This document shows, in pieces, positions 1-6,131 of a stretch of 10,493 nt of DNA; positions within the stretch are counted from its first letter, which is position 1; each line of letters starts with the position of its first letter. A program made the position numbers and the translations under genes. The stretch comes from Acidobacteriaceae bacterium. GTDB taxonomy: Bacteria; Acidobacteriota; Terriglobia; Terriglobales; SbA1. The notes below the pieces were generated by a model. That model worked only from the letters and a program-made list of their open reading frames with translations. It had not been told where the DNA came from and ran no database searches. The stretch spans positions 9,993-20,485 of the forward strand of contig PMHI01000729.1 of the NCBI GenBank assembly GCA_003156615.1, given 5' to 3'.

Positions 1-567
1 CTAAATCGCCTCGACGTCGTAGCCCTGGATATTGATGGCGAGCGATCGCTGCATGGGCTCAACGGATATGACCAAGTTGCACTCACCGTTCCGAGCCGTT
101 AGAAGCCCTTCAACTCCGTCTAAACAGCCACCCCGAATACGCACTCTCTGCCCTATCTTAAGAAGAGGGCAAATAGAGTAAGCAGCGTTGCTTCTCAGCA
201 ATGCTTGAATATCGGCGATTTGTTTGTCCGGTATCGGAGTACCTTGCCCGCGAACGCCGACAAAACTGCTCACGCCGTAGACGCGAAGTACCCGAACATA
301 TTGCTCGGCCGAAGGAACGACTCGTACAAATGTGTAGCCCGGAAACAGTGGTACTTGAACTGTCTTTGTACGGTCACTCCAACGATGAACCTGAGGAACC
401 AGCGGCAAGAATGTAGTTACGTCACGGCTTTGTAGCTGGTCGGCCACCATCTTCTCGTGTCGAGAACGAGTCCGAACAGCGTACCAGCGAGCTTCATCAC
501 TCGATAAATGAAGAGGTGGGACTTGTGTAAGAAAAGCATCTGGTGGCAGCTGACTTGCGCTGCTCAT
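1..567 (-). CDS. NusG-like transcription antiterminator, UpxY type
   Basis: A 188-residue specialised NusG paralogue. Such proteins bind RNA polymerase and let it read through long operons, in known cases for capsule or exopolysaccharide. The NGN domain begins at about residue 28 (WYAVRTRSRHEKMVADQL) and includes the typical FLP (53-55) and LFPGYTFV (74-81) segments. A KOW motif follows at about 137-160 (LKIGQRVRIRGGCLDGVEGLL). A non-conserved tail of about 27 residues precedes NGN. The length matches UpxY/RfaH-like paralogues, and the extra N-terminus argues against housekeeping NusG, which also normally sits beside secE. The start ATG is the only reasonable one, with AAAGGG about 9-14 bases upstream on the minus strand. 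The stop TAG occupies the first three bases of the window. The gene reads leftward and is probably the first gene of an operon outside the window; a polysaccharide operon is an inference from the family. It is divergent from the LuxR-type gene. Confidence 0.9.
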   Translation of the reverse strand: MSSASQLPPDAFLTQVPPLHLSSDEARWYAVRTRSRHEKMVADQLQSRDVTTFLPLVPQVHRWSDRTKTVQVPLFPGYTFVRVVPSAEQYVRVLRVYGVSSFVGVRGQGTPIPDKQIADIQALLRSNAAYSICPLLKIGQRVRIRGGCLDGVEGLLTARNGECNLVISVEPMQRSLAINIQGYDVEAI

Positions 568-662
568 AGCTTCGCCCTTTCAGTCACATTGACCTGCTTC
601 AGAATATCAACGATCGAGACCGAGTCTTTTGATCCCGTGATAAGTTGGCTAGGGTAATACAT

Positions 663-678
663 TTGAAACATCTTTCAA
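663..678. promoter_or_regulatory. Inverted repeat TTGAAA-N4-TTTCAA
   Basis: Perfect 6-bp arms around the spacer CATC, about 95 bp upstream of the leftward antiterminator gene. The size and spacing suit a dimeric DNA-binding protein. As RNA it would be a weak hairpin, so an operator is the more likely reading. The binding protein is unknown. Confidence 0.3.
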
Positions 679-744
679 GAGGTAACTGAGCCTTGAGACT
701 GCGGGACTACCTTGCCATGGGCCCGGTTCTCATGCGACCCAGGG

Positions 745-763
745 ACAGTTTCTCAGAGACTGT
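745..763. promoter_or_regulatory. 19-bp near-perfect palindrome (ACAGT...ACTGT)
   Basis: The sequence ACAGTTTCTCAGAGACTGT is symmetric about base 754, with one non-complementary pair (T750 against G758, which could pair as G-U in RNA). It lies in the middle of the divergent spacer. The near-complete symmetry suggests an operator for a dimeric regulator; an RNA stem-loop of about 8 bp is the alternative. Confidence 0.4.
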
Positions 764-813
764 GGCCTAGTCATATGGTCTAGTCGTTGTGCAAGGACTA
801 CGAGTGCTCATTT

Positions 814-826
814 CACTGGACCAGTG
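814..826. promoter_or_regulatory. 13-bp perfect palindrome CACTGGACCAGTG
   Basis: Two 6-bp arms around a central A, directly before a TTGACA hexamer (832-837). A further CACTG half-site follows at 836-840. Overlap with a possible -35 element suggests a regulator site for the rightward gene. No binding partner can be assigned from sequence. Confidence 0.4.
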
Positions 827-915
827 GCGAATTGACACTGTTGGCTAATCCATGTGGGCTACATATTTTTCCCAAGGCTATCTACGAGAAATTAAAGGCT
901 TTCTCCCAACTATTA

Positions 916-924
916 TGTTATAAG
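916..924 (+). promoter_or_regulatory. Candidate extended -10 for the LuxR-type gene
   Basis: TG at 916-917, one base, then TATAAG (five of six bases match TATAAT). No good -35 lies 17 bases upstream, which is tolerable for an extended -10 promoter. A start near 931 would give a leader of about 35 bases before the ATG at 966. The AAGGAG at 922-927 is too far upstream to serve that ATG; AAGG at 954-957 is the closer, weak ribosome binding site. Confidence 0.25.
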
Positions 925-965
925 GAGTTTTCGCGCTAGAACCCGCGCCCAGCAAGGCATTTCTC

Positions 966-2009
966 ATGTCCTCAGGCCGACCCGACTACAGACAGATCCA
1001 AGTGTTGATTGCCGACCGTACAAAAATGGCGAGTCAACTACTTGCAGACGCCGTAGGCCAGGATCCAAAAATCAAGGTAGTGGCTGCCGTCACCAGTCCT
1101 GTGGAAGCATCCCAGGTCGTGCACGATATGTCTCCCGACATCGTGTTACTCGCTGAGGACATCGACGGGCAGCCCACTGGCGGATTTGAGCTCGCACGGC
1201 AATTGCGAATGATCAAGCCCGAGCTATTTGTGGTGATGCTGCTAGATCGCCTCAAGGGCGAGTCCGTGGTAGAAGCCTTTCGCGCCCATGCCAGCGGGGT
1301 CTTTATCCGAGATGGATCTGTGCTGTCGCTGCGTAAGTGTATTTACAGCGTATTTGGTGGACAAGTGTGGGCCGGCACTGAGGTGTTGCGATTTGTTCTC
1401 GGAGCCTTGGCCGGTACCTCAATGCCAACGGTTGATCCAGATAGCATGGCGTCACTAACCAGACGGGAGCGGGAAGTGGTTGGTCTTGCCGTGGATGGTG
1501 TAAAAAATCGAGAAATTGCACGCAAACTGTGCCTCAGTGAGCACACGGTAAAGAACTATCTGTTCAGCATATTCGGAAAGTTAGGGGTCTCTAGTCGTTT
1601 AGAGTTGACCCTAGCGGTTAAGCGAGAGTGGATTCAAAGAGCAAATGTTGTTTCCATGAAACATGCCGCTGTTGCTCGGCATGATGACAATTTGGATTGG
1701 CTTCGTGCGTTATCCGAGCAAGGGCTTGCCTCAGCGCAACTTCTTTTGGCACAGCTTCATTCGGAAGGGCGCGGAGTCCGTCAGGACCGAACCCAAGCCT
1801 ATCGGTTGTTTGTGTTGGCCGAAAAATCGGCTCAGGTTATCGAGATCAGCCGGAACGCCAGGAAGAAACTGGCTGATGAGATGAGTCCGAGGGAACTCGC
1901 GGAAGCTGAGCGCCAGGCAGCAACCTGGATCAAAGAGAATAGAGAGCAAGTCGCAAAACCGTTCCCGCCTGAGTCCTACCATAAGTTGAGGAATAGGAAA
2001 GAAGTATGA
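966..2009 (+). CDS. LuxR-family regulator: degenerate receiver, HTH, Sel1-like repeat
   Basis: A 347-residue NarL/FixJ-like regulator. The receiver-like domain (about 12-130) follows the family pattern but has lost its chemistry. The phospho-acceptor position after PDIVLL is Ala63, although Asp65 is two residues on. Only one of the usual paired acidic residues remains (Asp17, followed by Arg18). The conserved Thr/Ser is Leu93 and the conserved Lys is Arg115 (GVFIRDG). The GerE/LuxR helix-turn-helix spans about 164-221, with LTRREREVVGLA, NREIARKLCLSEHTVKNYL and GKLGVSSR all intact. A Sel1-like (TPR-related) repeat follows at about 256-290 (AQLLLAQLHSEGRGV), then a charged tail. DNA binding is secure, while activation by phosphorylation is unlikely; a ligand or a protein bound through the Sel1 repeat is an inferred alternative. 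The neighbours suggest it controls the divergent antiterminator operon, the flavoprotein/ATP-grasp genes, or both. Confidence 0.88.
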   Translation: MSSGRPDYRQIQVLIADRTKMASQLLADAVGQDPKIKVVAAVTSPVEASQVVHDMSPDIVLLAEDIDGQPTGGFELARQLRMIKPELFVVMLLDRLKGESVVEAFRAHASGVFIRDGSVLSLRKCIYSVFGGQVWAGTEVLRFVLGALAGTSMPTVDPDSMASLTRREREVVGLAVDGVKNREIARKLCLSEHTVKNYLFSIFGKLGVSSRLELTLAVKREWIQRANVVSMKHAAVARHDDNLDWLRALSEQGLASAQLLLAQLHSEGRGVRQDRTQAYRLFVLAEKSAQVIEISRNARKKLADEMSPRELAEAERQAATWIKENREQVAKPFPPESYHKLRNRKEV

Positions 2010-2051
2010 CGCGGATAGTTGTATCTATAGTTGTCGTATCTAAGGATGAGG

Positions 2052-2150
2052 ATGAACTGGTATTTGCTTCCGACACTTCGGTTTGCCGCCTGTTTGTTTA
2101 GACCACTTGTTGCGCCTGTACCATTTGTGAGACTGGCTACGATCGGGTGA
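2052..2150 (+). CDS. Candidate 32-residue hydrophobic small ORF upstream of flavoprotein gene
   Basis: An ATG at 2052 preceded by AAGGA (2042-2046) at 5-base spacing opens 32 codons ending in TGA at 2148-2150. That stop is four bases before the flavoprotein ATG at 2155. The peptide begins MNWYLLPTLRFAACLF and ends APVPFVRLATIG. It is hydrophobic with four arginines, three prolines and no acidic residue. An ATG at 2046 is in frame but overlaps the Shine-Dalgarno sequence. The flavoprotein gene has only a weak site of its own (GGGTGA at 2145-2150, overlapping this stop), so reinitiation after the small ORF could supply its translation. It may be a small membrane peptide, a leader peptide, or chance. 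No known peptide family is recognised. Confidence 0.35.
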   Translation: MNWYLLPTLRFAACLFRPLVAPVPFVRLATIG

Positions 2151-2154
2151 TTCC

Positions 2155-3411
2155 ATGGCTTTGTTGGGCTCTGCCAATCCTGAAGTTGTTGTAATCGGCG
2201 CCGGTCCGTATGGCCTGTCGATCGCAGCGCATTTGCGGCAGCGCCGGATTGCCTTCCGTATTTTTGGCGTCCCGATGCAGAATTGGCGGGGCGCAATGCC
2301 CAAGGGCATGTTTCTAAAGTCCGACGGTGCTGGCTCCAGTTTTTCCGATCCCGCTCGTGCCCTGACGCTGGCGCATCATTGCGCCGTTGCAGGCCTGTCT
2401 TACCGAGATCAGGGAATGCCGATTCCACTTGACACCTTCGTGGATTACGGACTTGCTTTTCAACGAACGCTGGTGCCCGAAGTAGAAGAATGCTCGGTGG
2501 TGGCACTTGCCCAGAAGCTGGGAGCATTCGAACTCCGGCTAGATACCGGAGAGCAGGTCACGGCGCAGCGAGTCATTGTCGCGGTGGGTACGACCTACTT
2601 CGGCCGCATGCCCGGCCCGTTGACGAGCTTGCCGCGGGAACTTGTCTCCCACTGCCGCGACCATGCCGACCTCGCCAGGTTTGCGGGTCGGGACGTCGTT
2701 GTCATCGGCGGCGGGCAGTCCGCTCTTGAGACGGCGGCCTTGCTTAACGAGCAAGGTGCAAGCGTTCGCGTGCTGGTGCGCGCAGATTCCGTAGCGTGGA
2801 ATCCGCCTCCATGCGAACCGACGGGCCTCGCGCAGTGGTCACAACCACGATCGGCATTAGGTCGGGGTTGGAAAATGTCGTTTTATTGTCACGGACAAAG
2901 CGTGTTCCAGTACTTCCCTCAGAAGTTCCGAGCTAAAGTCGTCCGGCGTGCCCTCGGCCCGGCCGGGGCCTGGTGGCTGAAGGATCGCATCGTCGGAAAA
3001 TTTCCCGTGCTGTGCCGCCATAATGTGCAAGGGGCTCGGGAGGCCGGCGGGCGAGTCTGCTTATCCGTGGCTGCCGGGGATGGTCAGAAAACTGAAATCT
3101 TCGCGGATCACATTATCGCGGCAACCGGATACAAGGTCGATATCGGTGCGTTGCCATTCCTGGATGCTGGTTTGCAGCAAAAGCTACGGCGCGAAGGTAC
3201 AGTGCCCGTGCTGTCGCCTAACTTCGAGTCATCGGTGCCGGGGCTGTATTTCACCGGACTTGTTTCCGCGAACCAGTTTGGACCCTCGATGCGCTTCGTC
3301 GTCGGCGCAGACTACTCGGCACGGAGAATCGCGAACGCCATGAGGGCACGAGCTAGCTTCCCGGTTGCGGCGAGGAGAAGGCAGTGGCTCAGCTCAGTTC
3401 CCCACGATTAG
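2155..3411 (+). CDS. FAD/NAD(P)-dependent oxidoreductase, FMO/N-hydroxylase-like
   Basis: A 418-residue flavoprotein with two Rossmann dinucleotide sites. The FAD site is GAGPYG (15-20), and PYGLS is typical of the lysine/ornithine N-hydroxylase and FMO group. The NAD(P)H site is GGGQSA (185-190), followed by LETAALL. The family's ATG motif is at 323-325 (IAATGYK), and the C-terminus has PGLYFTGL (362-369) followed by GPSMRFVVGADYSA (376-389). Members typically use NAD(P)H and oxygen to oxygenate a small nucleophilic or carbonyl substrate; this substrate is unknown. The length is about normal for single-subunit members. An in-frame stop at 2128-2130 means ATG 2155 is the only possible ATG start. 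Its last 28 bases overlap the ATP-grasp gene, so the two are almost certainly co-translated and likely serve one pathway. A plain pyridine-nucleotide reductase is less likely, because no redox CxxC is visible. Confidence 0.82.
   Translation: MALLGSANPEVVVIGAGPYGLSIAAHLRQRRIAFRIFGVPMQNWRGAMPKGMFLKSDGAGSSFSDPARALTLAHHCAVAGLSYRDQGMPIPLDTFVDYGLAFQRTLVPEVEECSVVALAQKLGAFELRLDTGEQVTAQRVIVAVGTTYFGRMPGPLTSLPRELVSHCRDHADLARFAGRDVVVIGGGQSALETAALLNEQGASVRVLVRADSVAWNPPPCEPTGLAQWSQPRSALGRGWKMSFYCHGQSVFQYFPQKFRAKVVRRALGPAGAWWLKDRIVGKFPVLCRHNVQGAREAGGRVCLSVAAGDGQKTEIFADHIIAATGYKVDIGALPFLDAGLQQKLRREGTVPVLSPNFESSVPGLYFTGLVSANQFGPSMRFVVGADYSARRIANAMRARASFPVAARRRQWLSSVPHD
3372..3386 (+). promoter_or_regulatory. 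Ribosome binding site that fixes a GTG start inside the upstream gene
   Basis: GAGGAGAAGG (3372-3381) lies just ahead of the GTG at 3384-3386, within the last codons of the flavoprotein gene. The first in-frame ATG (3417) has no comparable site, so the overlapping GTG start is preferred. The arrangement indicates translational coupling. Confidence 0.6.
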
Positions 3412-4754
3412 AGCCGATGGGATCAACAGCAATGGGTCCGGAATTCGCAGGCCATTTCGACACGTCCGTCGCAGCCCTCGTATTGAACTTCGGCGCGTAC
3501 CCGTTGCACCAAAGTAGTCTGGGCATTATTCGCAGCCTGGGGCGAGTGCGTATTCCAGTCTTTGCGGTCCAGCGAAGTTCGTGTATTCCCTCTGGAGTCT
3601 CTCGATACCTCGCAGGGAAGTTTTTGTGGCGGACCGACGCTCAAGACAGTGAGCGGTTCCTGAAGGGCATGTCAAGGATTGGCAAGATCCTCGATCACCC
3701 GACGATTCTTGTGCCCGCCGACGATCTCTCCGCCATTCTGATCGCCGAACACGCGGACGACTTAGCTTCAAATTTTATTTTTGCGCGGCCTCCGGCAACC
3801 CTGCCTCGGACGCTTGCTAACAAGCGTTGTCTATACGAACTATGTCTTCGGCTTGGAATCGCTTGCCCGGACACGGTTTTCCCCCATTCGCGCAAGGAGG
3901 TGCTCGATTTCAGCGCGCACATGCAGTTCCCGGTTGTCGTCAAAGCAACCGAGCCGTGGTTACTTCCAAGAAGCATAAAAAGCACTGCCATCGTTTCCAG
4001 CCGGCAGGAACTCGCACACTACTACGATAATTTTTCGCGGCAAGCGCCGACTACCACCTTGATGATTCAGAAGATGATCCCTGTCAGTAGCTCGGAAGAC
4101 TGGTTTGTCCATGGATACTGCGACGATCGGTCGAACCCGGTCGCCATCTTCACCGGCGTTAAACTGCGATCCTATCCAATGTTTGCGGGACCCACGACGT
4201 TGGGCCGCTCGGTTCGCAACGATGCACTACAGCAGCAGGCGATCAAACTCTTCTCGGCCATTGGCTATTGCGGCATCATGGACCTTGACTACCGGCTTGA
4301 TAAGCGTGATGGAAGTTATAACCTGCTCGACTTCAACCCGCGCATCGGGGCGCAGTTCAGGCTGTTCGAAGACCGTTGCGGGATCGATGTCGTGCGGGCG
4401 CTTCACCTGGGTCTCACCGGACGAGCTGTGCGCAGCGGGCCACAGATCGAGGGACGAACCTTCATCGTGGAAATCCAGGACCTGCTTGCGAGTTTTGCCT
4501 ACTACCGAAGTGGTGATCTGAGGATGAAAGAGTGGTTGCTCTCACTGCGAGGCATCGCCGAAGGCGCCTGGTTCGCTGCCGATGATCTTTTCCCCTTTCT
4601 GCTTATGTGTCTGTGGATGCCATTTCGCACTGCCTCCCGCATGCTTCGTCTAAGCCGGAACCGGACAAGGGAAGAAGCGCAACCCCGCCTGCTTTCGAAA
4701 CGACTGGCTCCGGGCTGGAACCAGGCAAGAACACCCGAACCACCAAGAATGTGA
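3384..4754 (+). CDS. ATP-grasp domain ligase
   Basis: A 456-residue ATP-grasp enzyme of the carboxylate-amine/thiol ligase type, expected to activate a carboxylate as acyl-phosphate and join it to an amine or other nucleophile. An N-terminal Rossmann-like lobe runs from about 29 to 140 (VLNFGAYPLHQSSLGIIRSL). ANKRCLYELC (146-155) opens the ATP-grasp fold, with the ATP-lysine strand at PVVVKA (183-188). GIMDLDYRLD (297-306) and LLDFNPRIGAQFRL (314-327) give the metal-binding Asp/Asn and substrate Arg. A hydrophobic stretch, DLFPFLLMCLWMPF (401-414), and a basic tail suggest membrane association. It resembles uncharacterised CPSase-like or D-aspartate-ligase-like ATP-grasp proteins; the substrates cannot be read from sequence. 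The GTG start is favoured by the strong upstream ribosome binding site and the 28-base overlap with the flavoprotein gene. It is the last gene of the rightward set. Confidence 0.82.
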   Translation: MAQLSSPRLEPMGSTAMGPEFAGHFDTSVAALVLNFGAYPLHQSSLGIIRSLGRVRIPVFAVQRSSCIPSGVSRYLAGKFLWRTDAQDSERFLKGMSRIGKILDHPTILVPADDLSAILIAEHADDLASNFIFARPPATLPRTLANKRCLYELCLRLGIACPDTVFPHSRKEVLDFSAHMQFPVVVKATEPWLLPRSIKSTAIVSSRQELAHYYDNFSRQAPTTTLMIQKMIPVSSSEDWFVHGYCDDRSNPVAIFTGVKLRSYPMFAGPTTLGRSVRNDALQQQAIKLFSAIGYCGIMDLDYRLDKRDGSYNLLDFNPRIGAQFRLFEDRCGIDVVRALHLGLTGRAVRSGPQIEGRTFIVEIQDLLASFAYYRSGDLRMKEWLLSLRGIAEGAWFAADDLFPFLLMCLWMPFRTASRMLRLSRNRTREEAQPRLLSKRLAPGWNQARTPEPPRM

Positions 4755-5168
4755 CGGGAAACGAAATCCAGTTCCTCGGTCATTTCCCCTGCACGCCATG
4801 ATGCCAGGAACCCCTGCCGACTCCCCATTACTAATTTCATGATGTCGGGACCGCAGCATCCGGCCGCGCGGGACAAATGCCTCGGGCAGGAGTGAGCTTT
4901 CGCTCTCATCCTGCCGGATCGTTCAAATTTTCTCACTTAGCCTTCAGCCTACTCAAACGATTCGTTCACCGTGATGCGCGTCGTGCTGATCACACCGACG
5001 ATGTACGCGACTTGGTGCGTTGCTTTTTCATGGGAACAGTCTCTCCGATCTCCGAAGGACCTGCTCATCCCATTTTCCCAGTACTGATCGTGAACGAGTC
5101 CGGTTCCGCATTGGCGACCACCAGCCAATATGTTCATGCTCTTGCATACGAAACCACCGCGCCATCAC
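4755..5168. other. Intergenic spacer between convergent genes
   Basis: 414 bp between the ATP-grasp stop and the hydrolase stop on the opposite strand. The open frames here (for example 4877-5203 on + and 4949-5137 on -) have no recognisable domains, no good ribosome binding sites and unlikely composition. The only clear structure is the stem-loop at 4885-4915. A weak pairing of GGGAAA (4756-4761) with TTTCCC (4783-4788) directly follows the ATP-grasp stop. A decayed gene cannot be excluded. Confidence 0.5.
4885..4915. terminator. Strong stem-loop, possible terminator or REP-like element
   Basis: The arms GGCAGGA (4885-4891) and TCCTGCC (4909-4915) are perfectly complementary. Inside, GAGC (4894-4897) pairs with GCTC (4902-4905) around a TTTC loop, with a small asymmetric internal loop between the two stems. 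It sits between convergent genes, as expected of a transcription end point. No T-run follows directly: AAATTTT on the + strand begins about ten bases later. A classical intrinsic terminator is therefore doubtful. Confidence 0.35.
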
Positions 5169-6083
5169 TTAAGAACGAGGCCGGCTGGCCAGTTCACAGA
5201 TGAGATCGGAAATCGTCGCGGCTGGGCGTTCACCCAAAACAATAGTGTAATGCGTTGTGCCGGGAAATTTCCGGTCCTCGATATGGGGGAGGTAGGCCTG
5301 GAATTGTGTCGCGAGCGGATCCGGGAACAGCGGCGGCTGGCCTGGGATGAAACCATTCTCGGCGCGGAGTAACAGCGTCGGCACACGAATGAGCTTCAGG
5401 CGTTCGTTGATTGCCTCCGGCTGAAATGCTTCCCGCAGATCGGCAAGCACTGCCGCCTCCGATGCTTTTGGCTGGACAGGTGAATCACCACCAACTTCAT
5501 AATCCAGAAAAGCTTCCACCCACGGATTCCACTCCCCGGCGGGGAAATGCGGTTGGGTTCGCCAGAAATCCCTATAGGCTTGGCGTGAAGGATAGGTGTC
5601 GCGCAATTGCGTGATACGTAGCGCAAGCGCGGCCGCCACGCCCGCGCCCGACGCATCCGCAATCGGCGTATTCGGCACAAGCCCGCCGTCGATGAGCACG
5701 AGACCGGAAACCAGGCTTGGCTCCTGCGCCGCGAGCGCAGTCGCCACGAAAGCACCCATAGAATGACCCACGACTATGCTTGGGCCGAGCCCCATAGCGC
5801 GCATGGCTGCGGCAACATCGTGCGCGTGCTGGACAAAACCGTAGGGACCCTTGGGTTTGTCGGAATCGCCGCGCCCTCGTAGATCGAGCCCGAAGAGCGC
5901 GCATCGGCCGGCCAGACGCTCGGCAATGCCGACGAAATTCATGTGCGACGCAGTCAGGCCGTGCAGCGCAATCACTGGCGCGCCGCGGCCGGGCCAGTAA
6001 CCGAAGGCAAGTTCCACGCCATCCCCTGACACACGGCCCTGGGCTGGACGACTTACTTTGATAAAGCCTTCCGAATTCTTCAT
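5169..6083 (-). CDS. Alpha/beta-hydrolase fold protein
   Basis: A 304-residue soluble alpha/beta hydrolase with no signal peptide. The oxyanion segment is ALHGLT (39-44), followed by DLRGRGDSDKP (67-77). The nucleophile elbow is GHSMG with Ser108. A helical cap covers about 135-225. The probable acid is Glu242 in LLLRAENG or a nearby residue, and the catalytic His is His278 in GTTHYT. This pattern is typical of esterases, lactonases and C-C bond hydrolases; the substrate cannot be told. It lies 48 bp downstream of the TonB-dependent receptor on the same strand and is probably the last gene of the tetR-receptor-hydrolase operon. It could hydrolyse the imported compound, which is an inference from position. 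No strong ribosome binding site precedes ATG 6083, but the protein start fits the family. Confidence 0.85.
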   Translation of the reverse strand: MKNSEGFIKVSRPAQGRVSGDGVELAFGYWPGRGAPVIALHGLTASHMNFVGIAERLAGRCALFGLDLRGRGDSDKPKGPYGFVQHAHDVAAAMRAMGLGPSIVVGHSMGAFVATALAAQEPSLVSGLVLIDGGLVPNTPIADASGAGVAAALALRITQLRDTYPSRQAYRDFWRTQPHFPAGEWNPWVEAFLDYEVGGDSPVQPKASEAAVLADLREAFQPEAINERLKLIRVPTLLLRAENGFIPGQPPLFPDPLATQFQAYLPHIEDRKFPGTTHYTIVLGERPAATISDLICELASRPRS

Positions 6084-6131
6084 CTGTAGAAGCGTAACTT
6101 GAGAGCGACCCGAATCATTCGCAGCTCGCCG

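Larger units (their letters stand above)
568..965. promoter_or_regulatory. Divergent control region between UpxY-type and LuxR-type genes
   Basis: A 398-bp spacer without a gene, much longer than the other spacers between neighbouring genes here. It holds three inverted repeats (663-678, 745-763, 814-826). It also holds four copies of the pentamer GACTA/TAGTC in about 95 bp (705-709, 768-772, 781-785, 796-800), two of them inside the larger repeat GGACTAC (704-710 and 795-801). A TTGACA hexamer lies at 832-837 but has no -10 at normal spacing. For the rightward gene an extended -10 (TG at 916-917, TATAAG at 919-924) is the best promoter candidate. I see no convincing promoter for the leftward gene. 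The region looks like a multi-site regulatory spacer. Confidence 0.5.

Noticed and set aside
832..865. TTGACA (832-837) with TACATA (860-865) as a sigma-70 promoter
   Set aside because: The spacer would be 22 bases, too long for a normal promoter.
1976..2527. 183-codon frame on the - strand over the regulator/flavoprotein junction
   Set aside because: It lies largely antisense to the clear flavoprotein gene and has low-complexity, shadow-like composition with no family resemblance.
2052..4754. RiPP cluster (small peptide as precursor of the ATP-grasp ligase)
   Set aside because: The small ORF shows no leader/core pattern, repeats or known recognition motif, and the ligase does not show a specific match to peptide-modifying ATP-grasp groups. 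Kept only as a speculative possibility.
4877..5203. 108-codon frame on the + strand in the convergent spacer
   Set aside because: No recognisable domain, its start lies within a stem-loop next to no good ribosome binding site, and its end runs into the hydrolase gene. Treated as non-coding.
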